Shown here in pieces: positions 46,221 through 55,487 of a stretch of 64,000 bases of DNA. A program made the position numbers and the translations under genes. Position 1 is the stretch's first letter. Each line of letters starts with the position of its first letter. The stretch spans positions 17,287-81,286 of the forward strand of contig NZ_SJOH01000017.1 in NCBI RefSeq assembly GCF_004331285.1, read 5' to 3'. This DNA is from Acinetobacter sp. ANC 3781 (GTDB lineage Bacteria; Pseudomonadota; Gammaproteobacteria; Pseudomonadales; Moraxellaceae). The notes below the pieces were generated by a model. That model worked only from the letters and a program-made list of their open reading frames with translations. It ran no database searches and had not been told where the DNA came from.

Positions 46221-46565
46221 TTAGATCTGTTCATCACTTAACATTTCCTGATAAAGCTCTTCAAATACCTTTCGATCGCCCCCCGCATTGTAATAACTCG
46301 GCACAATGTAAGTCACAAGTTGACGGTATCTTTCCGTTGCATACAAATGATCCAGGAAAGCTTCCACATTATTTTCATCAATAGCAAATGCCGTAATCAG
46401 TTGCTGAAACTTTTGATAAAACCTGCTGGCAAATGCGGGTGTGTTGACCACATCGCTTTCGGCTTGTTGAAAAGCCTGTTCTAGAGCAATCAAACCCGCT
46501 TCAAGCTGCGCCGACTGAGGTTCTGTTAAAGAAAAAAACTGACCGACCTCTTCTGCAAAAGACAT
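46221..46565 (-). CDS. Conserved hypothetical helical protein, 114 residues
   Basis: A soluble, mainly helical acidic protein (AEEVGQFFSLTEPQSAQLEAGL then a second long helix region ending VFEELYQEMLSDEQ). No signal peptide, no membrane helix and no recognised domain. Its real-gene status is supported by its placement against a strong shared terminator, and by AGGAGAAGGGT before the ATG. It is followed upstream by the phosphoesterase gene, 86 bases away on the same strand; joint transcription is possible. Confidence 0.6.
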   Translation of the reverse strand: MSFAEEVGQFFSLTEPQSAQLEAGLIALEQAFQQAESDVVNTPAFASRFYQKFQQLITAFAIDENNVEAFLDHLYATERYRQLVTYIVPSYYNAGGDRKVFEELYQEMLSDEQI

Positions 46566-46651
46566 ACCCTTCTCCTATTTTGTTCTCATTGTTATAAATC
46601 AATCTTATTTTACGCTATGTCAAAATTGTTCCAGTAATCGATCTTCAAGCT

Positions 46652-47662
46652 TTAAACCAGCTCAATGATATCAATTGTCGGCGGTACCCGAAAACGAAAG
46701 GGCACTCCGACCATTCCTGTCCCAACCGTGACAAATACATCTGCCTGTTCATGCTGATATAAACCTTTCTTATGTCCCAGTATAGACACTTTTTTCATAA
46801 TGTAATTGGTCAGCCAAGGCAGCTCAACTTGCCCGCCATGCGTATGTCCAGACAGCATTAATGGCCGTGTTGGCAATTGCGGCACCATATCCACAGTGTC
46901 GGGATTGTGCGATAAAATCACCCAGGGTTTATCTTGAGGCAATTCAGGCATAAAACGCATATCAGTTTTGCCTGCCCATAAATCACCTACCCCCAACAAA
47001 CGAAATTCATCAAATTCCACCATCTGTCCTTCAATATCAATCACATCATTGACCTTTAAGGCATGTCTTAATAATTGCTGAATCGGGGGGCCAGGATATT
47101 GTTCATCATGATTGCCATTAACAGAATAAACCGGTGCATTAATCTGTTTTAAAATCGCCAGTTCATCTGCCAATTTATTTTCAGGTTCATAAGTCCAGTC
47201 CCCTGCCACCACCACCAGATCAGGATTCTGCTGGTTAATTTTCTCGACAATAATCTTCAATTGGCGTTCATGCCCCGAAAACAGACCAATATGTAAATCG
47301 GCAATCAAGGCCAGTTTGACCGGACGCTGCATGTTCTGCTCTGGATTCAACTGATATTGCAGGGTCTTAACCATCACATGCTGCGGTTCAATAAAACGTG
47401 CATAAATCAGCACACCACTCAGCAGGAAAATAAAAATAGCTTCATGAATGGAGTAATAGGCACTCCAACCGGCATAAATACTAAAGAAAAATAAAGGAAT
47501 CAATAAATAAGATAGATAAAATGCCAATAAATGTACAAAAGCTTTGAACGGATGAATAGTTTCAGTACGCGTTTGACTCAGCCATGCCTGTGCCACCCCC
47601 CAAACTCCAAGCACAAAAAAAATCATATAAAAATAAAAAACAACCGCGTGTGTATCCCACAT
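46652..47662 (-). CDS. Membrane-anchored metallophosphoesterase (YkuE-like)
   Basis: A 336-residue protein with about four N-terminal membrane helices (to about residue 105) and a calcineurin-like phosphoesterase domain: ALIADLHIGLF, VVVAGDWTYEP, VNGNHDEQY, ILSHNPDT and LSGHTHGGQVELP provide all metal ligands. The family includes Bacillus YkuE and other phosphatases acting on lipids or nucleotides; the substrate here is not clear. Divergent from the phospholipase D gene. Confidence 0.85.
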   Translation of the reverse strand: MWDTHAVVFYFYMIFFVLGVWGVAQAWLSQTRTETIHPFKAFVHLLAFYLSYLLIPLFFFSIYAGWSAYYSIHEAIFIFLLSGVLIYARFIEPQHVMVKTLQYQLNPEQNMQRPVKLALIADLHIGLFSGHERQLKIIVEKINQQNPDLVVVAGDWTYEPENKLADELAILKQINAPVYSVNGNHDEQYPGPPIQQLLRHALKVNDVIDIEGQMVEFDEFRLLGVGDLWAGKTDMRFMPELPQDKPWVILSHNPDTVDMVPQLPTRPLMLSGHTHGGQVELPWLTNYIMKKVSILGHKKGLYQHEQADVFVTVGTGMVGVPFRFRVPPTIDIIELV

Positions 47663-47773
47663 AATAATTTCTCTAACGATAACGAAGACATGACATCATT
47701 CATCTATTCTCATATTTATCTTTTCACAGCTGGCAATTATACTCAAACCAAATTTTGGTATTGTTTATAACTT

Positions 47774-49408
47774 ATGGCGCAATCTTCCTCTGCTAAAACT
47801 CAATCAGATACTTATAAATTGCGTAGCTCTATCTCCACTAAAACTGCAGTATTATTAAGTTGTAGCATGATTTTGGGGGTTCCCGCCTGTAGTACCCTGC
47901 CGAAACAGATACCACAACCGATTGAATATGCGTTTGATACTGAAACCAAACAAACTGCATTGGCGCAAATCGTTTTACCGTTACGAGAGCAAAATCCCAA
48001 CCTTACCGGTTATCGGGTTTTATACGACCCCTTGGAGGCTTTAACGGCTCGTATACATCTTATTGATAAAGCAGAAAAAACTTTAGACTTACAATACTAT
48101 ATCTGGGATAACGATAGAATTGGCGCACTCGCATTGGATTCTATTATCAAGGCAGCTGACCGTGGTGTAAAAGTCCGTTTGTTGATGGACGACAACAATG
48201 CCAAAAAGATGGAAGGTATTTATCTAGCCCTTGATCAGCATAAAAATATTGATGTCAGGTTATATAACCCTTACCGTTTTAGACATTACCGTGCCATGGA
48301 TATGGTGCTGGATCTAAAACGTATTAACCGCCGTATGCATAACAAAAGCTTTATTGCAGATAACCAGATTGCTTTAATTGGCGGTCGCAATATGAGTAAC
48401 CACTATTATAACGTCAGTGACAATTATCAGTTTTCTGATGTTGATGTGATGCTGGTAGGCTCTGCATCAGATGAAATCATTCATTCGTTTGATGAATATT
48501 GGAATGATGATTATGCATTTCCAGTTAAGCAAATCGTTAATTCAAGACATTATTCCTTACGTTTTGAGGGTTTAAAACAGCAGCTGGATGAACACTCTCA
48601 AAGTATTAATGTTCAAAACTATCTAAATTTAGCCAATCGATCACACGCCTTTGAACAATGGCTCAATAGTGGTATCCAACTTGACTGGGTCAAAGCTGAA
48701 GTGGTAAATGATTCACCGAGTAAAATCAGAGCTAAGGCGAAAAAAGAGCAACATCTGAATTTTCAACTGTTGAAGCATTTAGAAAAACCGGAACAAAGTG
48801 TCGATATTATTTCAGCTTATTTCGTCCCTGAAAAAAAAGGTGAAAAGGCGCTGAGTGAGCTGGCTCAAAACAATATTCATGTGCGGGTACTCACCAACTC
48901 TTTTAAAGCCAATGATGTCTCTTTAGTGCATGCTTTTTATAGCAAATATAGAAAAAATTTGTTAAAGGGTGATGTCGAGTTATATGAGTTTCTGTCTGTA
49001 CCTGAAACTGAAAACCTGAATGCCAATACCGATGAAATCGCGGAAAAAGCCAAAGTGAGCTTAAAAGGTTTAAGCCGTTCAAGCCTGCATGCCAAACTGA
49101 TGGCAATTGATCAAAAACAGGTTTTTATTGGCTCTTTCAATTTTGATCCGCGTTCTGCGTATTTAAATACAGAAATTGGCGTATTGCTGGATAGCCCGAA
49201 TTTAGCCCAGTCTGTGCACCAGACCATGGATCAGAATTTATCTAAATATGCTTACAAGCTGGTTTTAAATGCCAACAATAAAATCAACTGGAAAATTAAA
49301 CGTCATGATGGCAGTACCAAAACCTATCTAAAAGAACCTAAAATGAAATGGTGGCAAAAGGCAGGTATTAAAGTGATTTCATGGTTGCCAATCGAAGGCT
49401 TTATGTAA
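47774..49408 (+). CDS. Phospholipase D-family protein, likely lipoprotein (cardiolipin synthase-like)
   Basis: A 544-residue protein with two HKD motifs, HNKSFIADNQIALIGGRN (about residue 195) and HAKLMAIDQKQVFIGSFNFDPRS (about 440), typical of two-domain bacterial phosphatidyltransferases/PLDs. The N-terminus has a hydrophobic segment ending in GVPACSTLP, a possible lipoprotein site with an atypical Pro. Similar proteins act on phosphatidylglycerol or cardiolipin in the envelope. It is divergent from the phosphoesterase and convergent with the acyltransferase gene. Confidence 0.82.
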   Translation: MAQSSSAKTQSDTYKLRSSISTKTAVLLSCSMILGVPACSTLPKQIPQPIEYAFDTETKQTALAQIVLPLREQNPNLTGYRVLYDPLEALTARIHLIDKAEKTLDLQYYIWDNDRIGALALDSIIKAADRGVKVRLLMDDNNAKKMEGIYLALDQHKNIDVRLYNPYRFRHYRAMDMVLDLKRINRRMHNKSFIADNQIALIGGRNMSNHYYNVSDNYQFSDVDVMLVGSASDEIIHSFDEYWNDDYAFPVKQIVNSRHYSLRFEGLKQQLDEHSQSINVQNYLNLANRSHAFEQWLNSGIQLDWVKAEVVNDSPSKIRAKAKKEQHLNFQLLKHLEKPEQSVDIISAYFVPEKKGEKALSELAQNNIHVRVLTNSFKANDVSLVHAFYSKYRKNLLKGDVELYEFLSVPETENLNANTDEIAEKAKVSLKGLSRSSLHAKLMAIDQKQVFIGSFNFDPRSAYLNTEIGVLLDSPNLAQSVHQTMDQNLSKYAYKLVLNANNKINWKIKRHDGSTKTYLKEPKMKWWQKAGIKVISWLPIEGFM

Positions 49409-49445
49409 GCCTTTGCTTTGACTGGCATTCATTTTGGTTAACCGT

Positions 49446-50255
49446 TCAAGTTGAACTTTTAAGCACTTTTTGCTGTAACTGCATTAAACCTTCAGCCATT
49501 TTGGTTTGAACTTCTTGGGTCAACGTTTCAACCGTATGTCCTTCAGGAGATATGGCCGGCAAGGCCATTAAATGTGCTTTCACTTTAGGCATTTCCAAGA
49601 CATTTCTAACATGATCGGCAAAGCTTATCTCATTAATAAACGGCGCCACCAGATCCAGTTGTCCATGTTGATTCACATAACAAATCAAACATATTTGCAC
49701 AGGGCGGTTGGCTTCAATGGCAGCACCTAAAATACGTCCATAGATTTTTTTTATTCTTGAGCCATCTGAAGTCGTTGCTTCAGGAAAAAATAATACCGGA
49801 ATATCATGTTTTAAAAATTCGGTAATTTGCTGTTTAATTTTAACCGAATCGCCGGAACCTCGTTTAATAAATAGTGTTCCACCACCCTTTGCCAGTTTTC
49901 CAAGTAACGGCCATTTTTCAATTTCAGCTTTCGCTAAAAAGAAAACTCGAGCACCGGAACCCAAAACCGCGACATCTAACCAAGAAATGTGATTACTTAC
50001 CCATAGCGCCGGCTCACGTGGAATGATTCCATGCACCTGAATCTCAAGGTTAAAAACTTTGCATAATTGACGGCAAAAATGCTGCACATAACGCGTATTA
50101 CATGGATTATTCGGATCTTTATATAAACGGTGACGAAAAACCAGATAAAATCCTTGGGTAATTGCAGCTATAACCGCCAATAATTTTTTACTATATAAGA
50201 AAAATTTGGACACACTATTTAACGATGAAGTTTCAGATACAGAGGATTGAGTCAT
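49446..50255 (-). CDS. 1-acylglycerol-3-phosphate O-acyltransferase-like (PlsC family)
   Basis: A 269-residue membrane-associated acyltransferase. NHISWLD (about residue 91, the NHxxxxD catalytic block), GGTLFIKRGSG and FPEATTSDGSRIKKI (glycerophosphate-binding block) are present, with an N-terminal anchoring helix (KLLAVIAAITQGFYLVF). It transfers an acyl chain in phospholipid or lysophospholipid synthesis. The preceding PLD-type gene suggests shared envelope lipid work, though the genes face one another. Confidence 0.85.
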   Translation of the reverse strand: MTQSSVSETSSLNSVSKFFLYSKKLLAVIAAITQGFYLVFRHRLYKDPNNPCNTRYVQHFCRQLCKVFNLEIQVHGIIPREPALWVSNHISWLDVAVLGSGARVFFLAKAEIEKWPLLGKLAKGGGTLFIKRGSGDSVKIKQQITEFLKHDIPVLFFPEATTSDGSRIKKIYGRILGAAIEANRPVQICLICYVNQHGQLDLVAPFINEISFADHVRNVLEMPKVKAHLMALPAISPEGHTVETLTQEVQTKMAEGLMQLQQKVLKSST

Positions 50256-50637
50256 AGATTGGTCACTAATTACCAGATACGGCGTTTAATCATTTATATC
50301 GCATTATTCTATACTGTTCATTTTGATCTTGCATTGATCATAAAACATCAGTCCTGCTTTTTAATGAAATGCTGCAAACTAATCTACACAATACTTTTAT
50401 CTAAAACAAAAATTATACGAATGAATCTACATCATTTAACAATCCTAGTATATAAAAAAATATAAATATTATCAATTATTTAAAATTAATTTATGGAGGA
50501 TGTATTTTATATTTGGACAGAATATTTTTATTTATTGGAGTTTTGCTTGCGTTAGTTTGACAAGGGCGGTCTATTTTTTACTATCCGTGCTTATTTTCTA
50601 CTAGAATAAAGTTTTCATTTAGTTGAGATAACATTTA
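50256..50637. other. Intergenic region upstream of hflX
   Basis: About 380 A+T-rich bases without a convincing gene. hfq, the usual neighbour of hflX in many gammaproteobacteria, is not here. It holds the likely hflX promoter at 50557-50584 and the upstream region of the acyltransferase on the other strand. Confidence 0.45.
50557..50584 (+). promoter_or_regulatory. Predicted hflX promoter
   Basis: A perfect -35 TTGACA (50557-50562), a 16-base spacer and a -10-like TACTAT (50579-50584), about 50 bases before the hflX GTG start. Prediction from sequence only. Confidence 0.45.
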
Positions 50638-51969
50638 GTGGAATATTTTGAGCGACATCAAGGTGGCGAACGTGCCCTATTAATAAGTGTCTCTGTACAA
50701 CTTTTAGATGACCTTGATGCAGAAGAATTTCGCTTATTGGCCCAGTCCGCAGGTGCGGAAATTGTAGAACATATCACTGCTCAACGGATCAAACCGGATC
50801 CAAAACTGTTTATCGGCTCTGGAAAAGCAGAAGAAATCGCAGAGCGAGTCAAAGAATTAGAAATAGATTTGGTCATTTTTGATCATTCCCTCAGTCCTTC
50901 TCAAGAACGCAATTTAGAAAGAGTCATTCAATGCCGCGTGATTGACCGTACCCGGCTTATTCTGGACATCTTTGCCCAACGTGCCCGTACTCATGAAGGT
51001 AAACTTCAAGTTGAATTGGCACAATTGGATTATCTATCGTCACGACTGGTCGGGAGCGGTATCAGTTTAGATAGTCAAAAAGGCGGTATCGGTTTACGCG
51101 GACCAGGGGAAACACAACTGGAAACGGATCGTCGTTTACTGCGTTTACGTATTGGACAGCTAAAAGACAAACTGGAAAAGGTTCGCCAAACCCGTATGCA
51201 AGGTCGTTCTGCACGCCAGAAAGCCGCTATTCCTACAGTATCTCTTGTCGGTTATACCAATGCAGGTAAATCGACATTGTTTAACCTCTTGGCACGCTCT
51301 GACGTTTATGCGGCCGACCAACTGTTTGCAACACTCGATCCAACTTTACGCCGTTTAAATTGGGATGGGATTGGTGCTTTGGTTCTGGCCGATACCGTGG
51401 GTTTTGTCCGTAACTTAGCTCATGCCCTGGTAGAATCCTTTAAAGCCACACTTGAGGAAACGGCTGAGGCGACTTTGCTGCTGCATGTTATTGATTCCAG
51501 CAGTCCCGATATGCAGGAACAAATTGAAGCCGTAGAATCGGTTTTAAAAGAAATTGGGGTCGATGTTCCGGTACTGCGGGTTTATAACAAAATTGACCTG
51601 AGCGGTGAAGATGCCAAAATTGTGTATGCCAAACCGCATTTGCCTGATCGTGTCTATGTATCTGCACATGCCAACCAAGGTGTTGACTTGTTACGCCAAG
51701 CCGTTCAAGAATGCTTGATGGGACACTTGCAAAGTTTCGAGCTGGTGTTAAAACCCGAATATGGAAAATTGCGTACTCAACTGTATGCGCTCAATGTCAT
51801 TCAAACTGAAAATCATGATGAAGATGGCAATCTGCATTTGCACGTCATTATTGCCCCACAAAAGCTGGAGCAACTGATTAAACAGGCACATTTACCGATT
51901 GATGAAATTCTGGGAAAAAAAGCCACCCAATTTAAAAAACCGCTTGAGGAATTTGAAATCAAAAGATAA
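50638..51969 (+). CDS. hflX: Ribosome-splitting GTPase HflX
   Basis: A 443-residue GTPase that splits 70S ribosomes after stress. The N-terminal HflX domain (FRLLAQSAGAEIVEHITAQRIKPDPKLFIGSGKAEEI) and coiled linker (RLLRLRIGQLKDKLEKVRQTR) precede the G domain: GYTNAGKSTLFN, ADTVGFVRNL and YNKIDLSGED. GTG start at 50638; the family begins near here. It is followed by lrgA-lrgB, 43 bases on, possibly in the same transcript. Confidence 0.92.
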   Translation: MEYFERHQGGERALLISVSVQLLDDLDAEEFRLLAQSAGAEIVEHITAQRIKPDPKLFIGSGKAEEIAERVKELEIDLVIFDHSLSPSQERNLERVIQCRVIDRTRLILDIFAQRARTHEGKLQVELAQLDYLSSRLVGSGISLDSQKGGIGLRGPGETQLETDRRLLRLRIGQLKDKLEKVRQTRMQGRSARQKAAIPTVSLVGYTNAGKSTLFNLLARSDVYAADQLFATLDPTLRRLNWDGIGALVLADTVGFVRNLAHALVESFKATLEETAEATLLLHVIDSSSPDMQEQIEAVESVLKEIGVDVPVLRVYNKIDLSGEDAKIVYAKPHLPDRVYVSAHANQGVDLLRQAVQECLMGHLQSFELVLKPEYGKLRTQLYALNVIQTENHDEDGNLHLHVIIAPQKLEQLIKQAHLPIDEILGKKATQFKKPLEEFEIKR

Positions 51970-52012
51970 ATCGGTTAAAACGTGATAAGTATACTTTTAA
52001 AGTTTGGTAAAA

Positions 52013-52384
52013 ATGGACGGAATAAAAACAATCGACTGGCCAGCATGGATTGGTACACTGGCATTGATTATCTGCTTTCGTGAGGGAGCAGTATGGTTAA
52101 TGACGCAATTTAATCATCCTGAACTGGGTAATTTGGTTGGCTTGATTAGCTTATTGCTGACTCTGCTTATTTGGAGAAATGTCCACAAATTACCTGCGCG
52201 TTTAGTCGATACCAATAATAAAATCATGAAAGAAAGTGCCTTTGCTTTTTTACCTATTAGTGCAGGTTCACTGATTATGCTGGTACACATGGGAAAGGAA
52301 ATTCCTGTTTTCCTGGTAGTGATGTGTATCAGTACCCTCATTCCATTATGGGTCTACGCAAAAATGGCCAAACGCTGGTTATAG
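52013..52384 (+). CDS. lrgA: LrgA/CidA-family membrane protein
   Basis: A 123-residue holin-like membrane protein with about four helices (WIGTLALIICFREGAVWLM, GNLVGLISLLLTLLIW, AFAFLPISAGSLIMLVHMG and IPVFLVVMCISTLIPLWVY). LrgA/CidA pairs regulate murein hydrolase release, metabolite transport or cell lysis. The frame opens with TTG at 52004, but ATG at 52013 is preferred. It is followed 10 bases later by lrgB, its usual partner. Confidence 0.72.
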   Translation: MDGIKTIDWPAWIGTLALIICFREGAVWLMTQFNHPELGNLVGLISLLLTLLIWRNVHKLPARLVDTNNKIMKESAFAFLPISAGSLIMLVHMGKEIPVFLVVMCISTLIPLWVYAKMAKRWL

Positions 52385-52394
52385 AGGATATATC

Positions 52395-53069
52395 ATGTTA
52401 GCAGTACTCTACGGTTTTATATTGACTCTTTTCGCCTATCTGATTGCCAAACCTTTAAATAAAAAGCTTCCACAAGTTCCAGTCATTGTCATCGGCATGT
52501 TTTTCATTATTGGATTATTATTTGTATTTGGGATTCCTTACGAATCTTATATGACCCAAGTCAATCCACTCTTCAATCATTTACTCGGCTATGTCACTGT
52601 TGCCTTGGCTATTCCACTTGCAGCCATGCGTTATGATGACTTACCCCTCAAGGCCATTGTCGGCATTCTGGTCTTTGCCAGTATTAGTGCAGTTGCTTTA
52701 CCGATGGGACTCGCCTATTTATTGCATATGTCTGACGCAAGCATTATGGCCTTCGCAACTCGAGCGGTCACTACTCCTATTGCCATTAATATTGCTACTT
52801 TATTACATGCTCCTCTTACTCTGGTGATTTTAATTGTCATTTTATCGGGCGTGATTGGCGCAGCTTTTTCTCCATTTATTTTGCGTCATATTCACGATGA
52901 GAGAGCTTCCGGTCTGGCATTGGGCTTGGCTGCACATGCAATTGGTACGGCGCAAGCTTGGCAACGAGGCAGTGTGGCAGGACGTTACGCAGCTTTCGGC
53001 ATGGCGGTGAATGCAGTTTTTACCGCAATCTGGTTACCTGCCTTCATACTTTATTTACAAAAAATGTGA
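52395..53069 (+). CDS. lrgB: LrgB/CidB-family membrane protein
   Basis: A 224-residue polytopic protein. The core family patterns are clear: RAVTTPIAINIATLLHAP, SGVIGAAFSPFILRHIHDERASGLALGLAAHAIGTAQAW and FGMAVNAVFTAIWLPAFIL. LrgB acts with LrgA in holin/antiholin-like control or in pyruvate/glycolate transport, depending on species. Length matches (about 230). It is in an operon with lrgA and perhaps hflX; a link with translation stress would be new. Confidence 0.85.
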   Translation: MLAVLYGFILTLFAYLIAKPLNKKLPQVPVIVIGMFFIIGLLFVFGIPYESYMTQVNPLFNHLLGYVTVALAIPLAAMRYDDLPLKAIVGILVFASISAVALPMGLAYLLHMSDASIMAFATRAVTTPIAINIATLLHAPLTLVILIVILSGVIGAAFSPFILRHIHDERASGLALGLAAHAIGTAQAWQRGSVAGRYAAFGMAVNAVFTAIWLPAFILYLQKM

Positions 53070-53155
53070 TGAAATAAACATTAATAAAGGATTGCTTGGT
53101 ACAAAAAATAAACATAAAATGAACGTGTATTAACATTAATAGAAAGGATTTTTTA

Positions 53156-53602
53156 ATGGGAAAATTTAAATTTTTAACGGCGTTGGTTTTTTCTTCATTA
53201 AGCGGTCTTGCTTTTGCAGAAGATATTTCAGGAATGTGGAAAAATATTGACGATAAAACAGGTTCGTCAAAAGCAATTCTGGAAATTCGCCAAGAAAACA
53301 ATGGTACATATACAGCTAAAATTATAAAAGTTACACCGCGCCCAGGCTATACACCGAAAGAAACCTGCGTAGATTGTCCGGCACCTTATACCAATAAACC
53401 TATTTTAGGTTTAGATGTTTTAACGGGGTTAAAACCAGCCGGTGATAACAATTTTGTAAATGCCAAAGTTCTTGATCCACTCAGCGGCAGAATCTATAGC
53501 GGTAAGGCAAAATTAAGTGCGAATGGTAAACGTCTCACTTTACGCGGTTATGTCGGTGTATCAGCACTGGGGCGTAGCCAGACCTGGATTAAACAAGATT
53601 AA
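53156..53602 (+). CDS. DUF2147 secreted protein, copy 1
   Basis: A 148-residue protein with a signal peptide (FLTALVFSSLSGLAFA) and a complete DUF2147 domain: MWKNIDDKTGSSKAILEI, TPRPGYTPKETCVDCPAPYT and GYVGVSALGRSQTWI. Function unknown; family members are exported small beta-rich proteins. The CxxC pair may form a disulfide in the periplasm. AAAGGA precedes ATG. First of four tandem paralogues. Confidence 0.82.
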   Translation: MGKFKFLTALVFSSLSGLAFAEDISGMWKNIDDKTGSSKAILEIRQENNGTYTAKIIKVTPRPGYTPKETCVDCPAPYTNKPILGLDVLTGLKPAGDNNFVNAKVLDPLSGRIYSGKAKLSANGKRLTLRGYVGVSALGRSQTWIKQD

Positions 53603-53752
53603 ATTATGCTAAATTCAATTCAGCATAGAGGGTTAGTGTCGTACGAATGAGAGCTTAAAATTTTTGTCCAATAAGACTGCTTAATTTCGTATTTCTCCCT
53701 CATCTTGAAATAAGTCAACAGGATAATAGACTTATTTAAATAAGGAAATTTT

Positions 53753-54202
53753 ATGAAAAAAATAGCAATTAATACTGCATTTTTTATAGCTTTATTAGGC
53801 AGTTTTCCAGTTTTTGCTCAAGAGATAACCGGTACATGGATACAAATCGATGATAAAACTGGTTCACCTAAGGCACTGATTGACATTCAGAAACAACCCA
53901 ATGGATCTTATTCTGGCAAAATTATTAAAATTACGCCCCGCCCAGGCTATACGCCCCGAGAAACATGTTTCCACTGCCCGCCCCCTTACACAGATCAACC
54001 CATACTAGGCTTAGAAGTGTTTAAAGGCTTACAGCATGCCAATGGGAACAATTATGAAAACGGTCGTATCCTTGATCCTTTAACAGGCAAAACCTATGGT
54101 TTGAAAGGACGAGTTTCCGCGAATGGTAAACGTTTTATATTACGCGGTTATATTGGAATTTCTGCTTTGGGTCGTACTCAAACCTGGATTAAAAGCGATT
54201 AA
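53753..54202 (+). CDS. DUF2147 secreted protein, copy 2
   Basis: A 149-residue protein. A signal peptide (NTAFFIALLGSFPVFA) precedes TWIQIDDKTGSPKALIDI, TPRPGYTPRETCFHCPPPYT and GYIGISALGRTQTWI. It differs most from the others in the middle loop (LEVFKGLQHANG). AAGGAAATTTT precedes the ATG. Its own terminator follows at 54210-54235, so the four copies are separate units. Confidence 0.82.
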   Translation: MKKIAINTAFFIALLGSFPVFAQEITGTWIQIDDKTGSPKALIDIQKQPNGSYSGKIIKITPRPGYTPRETCFHCPPPYTDQPILGLEVFKGLQHANGNNYENGRILDPLTGKTYGLKGRVSANGKRFILRGYIGISALGRTQTWIKSD

Positions 54203-54209
54203 TTCTGAC

Positions 54210-54235
54210 AAAAAGCCGCACGATGTGGCTTTTTA
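54210..54235 (+). terminator. Terminator after DUF2147 copy 2
   Basis: AAAAAGCCGCA pairs with TGTGGCTTTTT (one G-T pair) around CGA, followed by T-rich DNA. Confidence 0.7.
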
Positions 54236-54362
54236 TTTATCTTTATTTAAACATTTCACATTATTTTAATTTTTTATGATGCACTAGCTTGACTAATTTT
54301 TAAACGCTCATAATATGTTCTTATGGATAAAAAAATTACTCTCCACATTCAAAGGAATTGAT

Positions 54363-54812
54363 ATGAAAAAGAATATTTTTCTCGCGACTTTCGCTAGCTT
54401 ATTTTTCAGTGGGAATGTATTGGCACAAGACCTGTCGGGAACGTGGCAACAAATTGACGATAAAACCGGTTCACCTAAAGCGATTATTGAAATTCGTAAA
54501 GAAAGCAATAATACTTTTACAGGAAAAATCACCAAAGTTACCCCTCGTCCAGGTTATACACCGCGTGAAATCTGTAACAAATGTCCAGCGCCTTATACCA
54601 ATAAAGCAATTTTAGGCATGGATGTGCTCACCGGTTTGAAACACGTGCCTGATACAAATAATTATGAACAAGGACGTATAATTGACCCGCTTGCAGGCAA
54701 AATTTATGATGCCAAAGTTAAGTTAAGTACCAATGGTAAACGCTTAACCTTACGCGGTTATATCGGTATCTCCGCACTAGGACGCAGTCAAACTTGGCTT
54801 CGGATAGACTAA
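54363..54812 (+). CDS. DUF2147 secreted protein, copy 3
   Basis: A 149-residue protein; a signal peptide (KNIFLATFASLFFSGNVLA) then TWQQIDDKTGSPKAIIEI, TPRPGYTPREICNKCPAPYT and GYIGISALGRSQTWL. The frame is open 16 codons upstream, but the ATG at 54363 has AAGGAATTGAT. It is close to copy 4 (signal peptide and CNKCPAPYT segment). Confidence 0.82.
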   Translation: MKKNIFLATFASLFFSGNVLAQDLSGTWQQIDDKTGSPKAIIEIRKESNNTFTGKITKVTPRPGYTPREICNKCPAPYTNKAILGMDVLTGLKHVPDTNNYEQGRIIDPLAGKIYDAKVKLSTNGKRLTLRGYIGISALGRSQTWLRID

Positions 54813-54830
54813 TCAGAAGTTAAGCTCAAT

Positions 54831-54858
54831 AAAAAGCCACACTAAAGTGGCTTTTTTT
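54831..54858 (+). terminator. Terminator after DUF2147 copy 3
   Basis: AAAAAGCCAC pairs with GTGGCTTTTT around a short loop, followed by a T-run. Confidence 0.8.
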
Positions 54859-54975
54859 ACATTAGTCAATAAAATGCTCTCATTTTTTGCACACTCTCCA
54901 GAATATTGACTAATTACATAATCATTCTAATATACCGACTCAACAAAAAGCATTCGGTTATGGAAAGGTATTTTT

Positions 54976-55425
54976 ATGCAAAAGAATATATTGCTTGCAA
55001 CTTTGGCGGGTGTACTTTTTAGTGGCAATATTTTTGCTGAGGATATTTCCGGAACTTGGCAGCAGATTGATGATAAAACCGGTGCTGCCAAAGCAATCAT
55101 TAAAATTGATAAAGAAGCCAATAATACCTATACAGGTAAAATTGTTAAAATCACCCCCCGTCCTGGTTATACTCCCCGTGAAACGTGTAATAAATGTCCT
55201 GCTCCATATACCAATGATCCAATTTTAGGTATGGAAATCATTAAAGGTTTAAAACAAGTGTCAGGAACCAATAACTATGAAAAAGGTCGTGTGATTGATC
55301 CATTAGCAGGTAATGTTTATGATGCCAAAGTTAAATTAAATGCGACAGGCAAGCGTCTAACTTTGAGAGCCTATATGGGTATTTCAACTTTGGGACGTAG
55401 TCAAACCTGGATTAGACTTGACTAA
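54976..55425 (+). CDS. DUF2147 secreted protein, copy 4
   Basis: A 149-residue protein; signal peptide (KNILLATLAGVLFSGNIFA), TWQQIDDKTGAAKAIIKI, TPRPGYTPRETCNKCPAPYT and AYMGISTLGRSQTWI. GAAAGGTATTTTT precedes ATG. With copy 3 it forms the more recent pair by eye. Terminator at 55440-55466 is shared with apaH. Confidence 0.82.
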   Translation: MQKNILLATLAGVLFSGNIFAEDISGTWQQIDDKTGAAKAIIKIDKEANNTYTGKIVKITPRPGYTPRETCNKCPAPYTNDPILGMEIIKGLKQVSGTNNYEKGRVIDPLAGNVYDAKVKLNATGKRLTLRAYMGISTLGRSQTWIRLD

Positions 55426-55439
55426 ATAAGGAATAATAA

Positions 55440-55466
55440 AAAAGAGCCACATCATGTGGCTCTTTT
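55440..55466. terminator. Bidirectional terminator
   Basis: AAAAGAGCCACA (55440-55451) pairs with TGTGGCTCTTTT (55455-55466) around TCA. It lies between convergent DUF2147 copy 4 and apaH. Confidence 0.88.
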
Positions 55467-55487
55467 ACTTTGTAAATTATCTCAACA

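Noticed and set aside
50247..50465. 72-codon plus-strand frame upstream of hflX
   Set aside because: It has an atypical composition and overlaps the acyltransferase start; no ribosome site.
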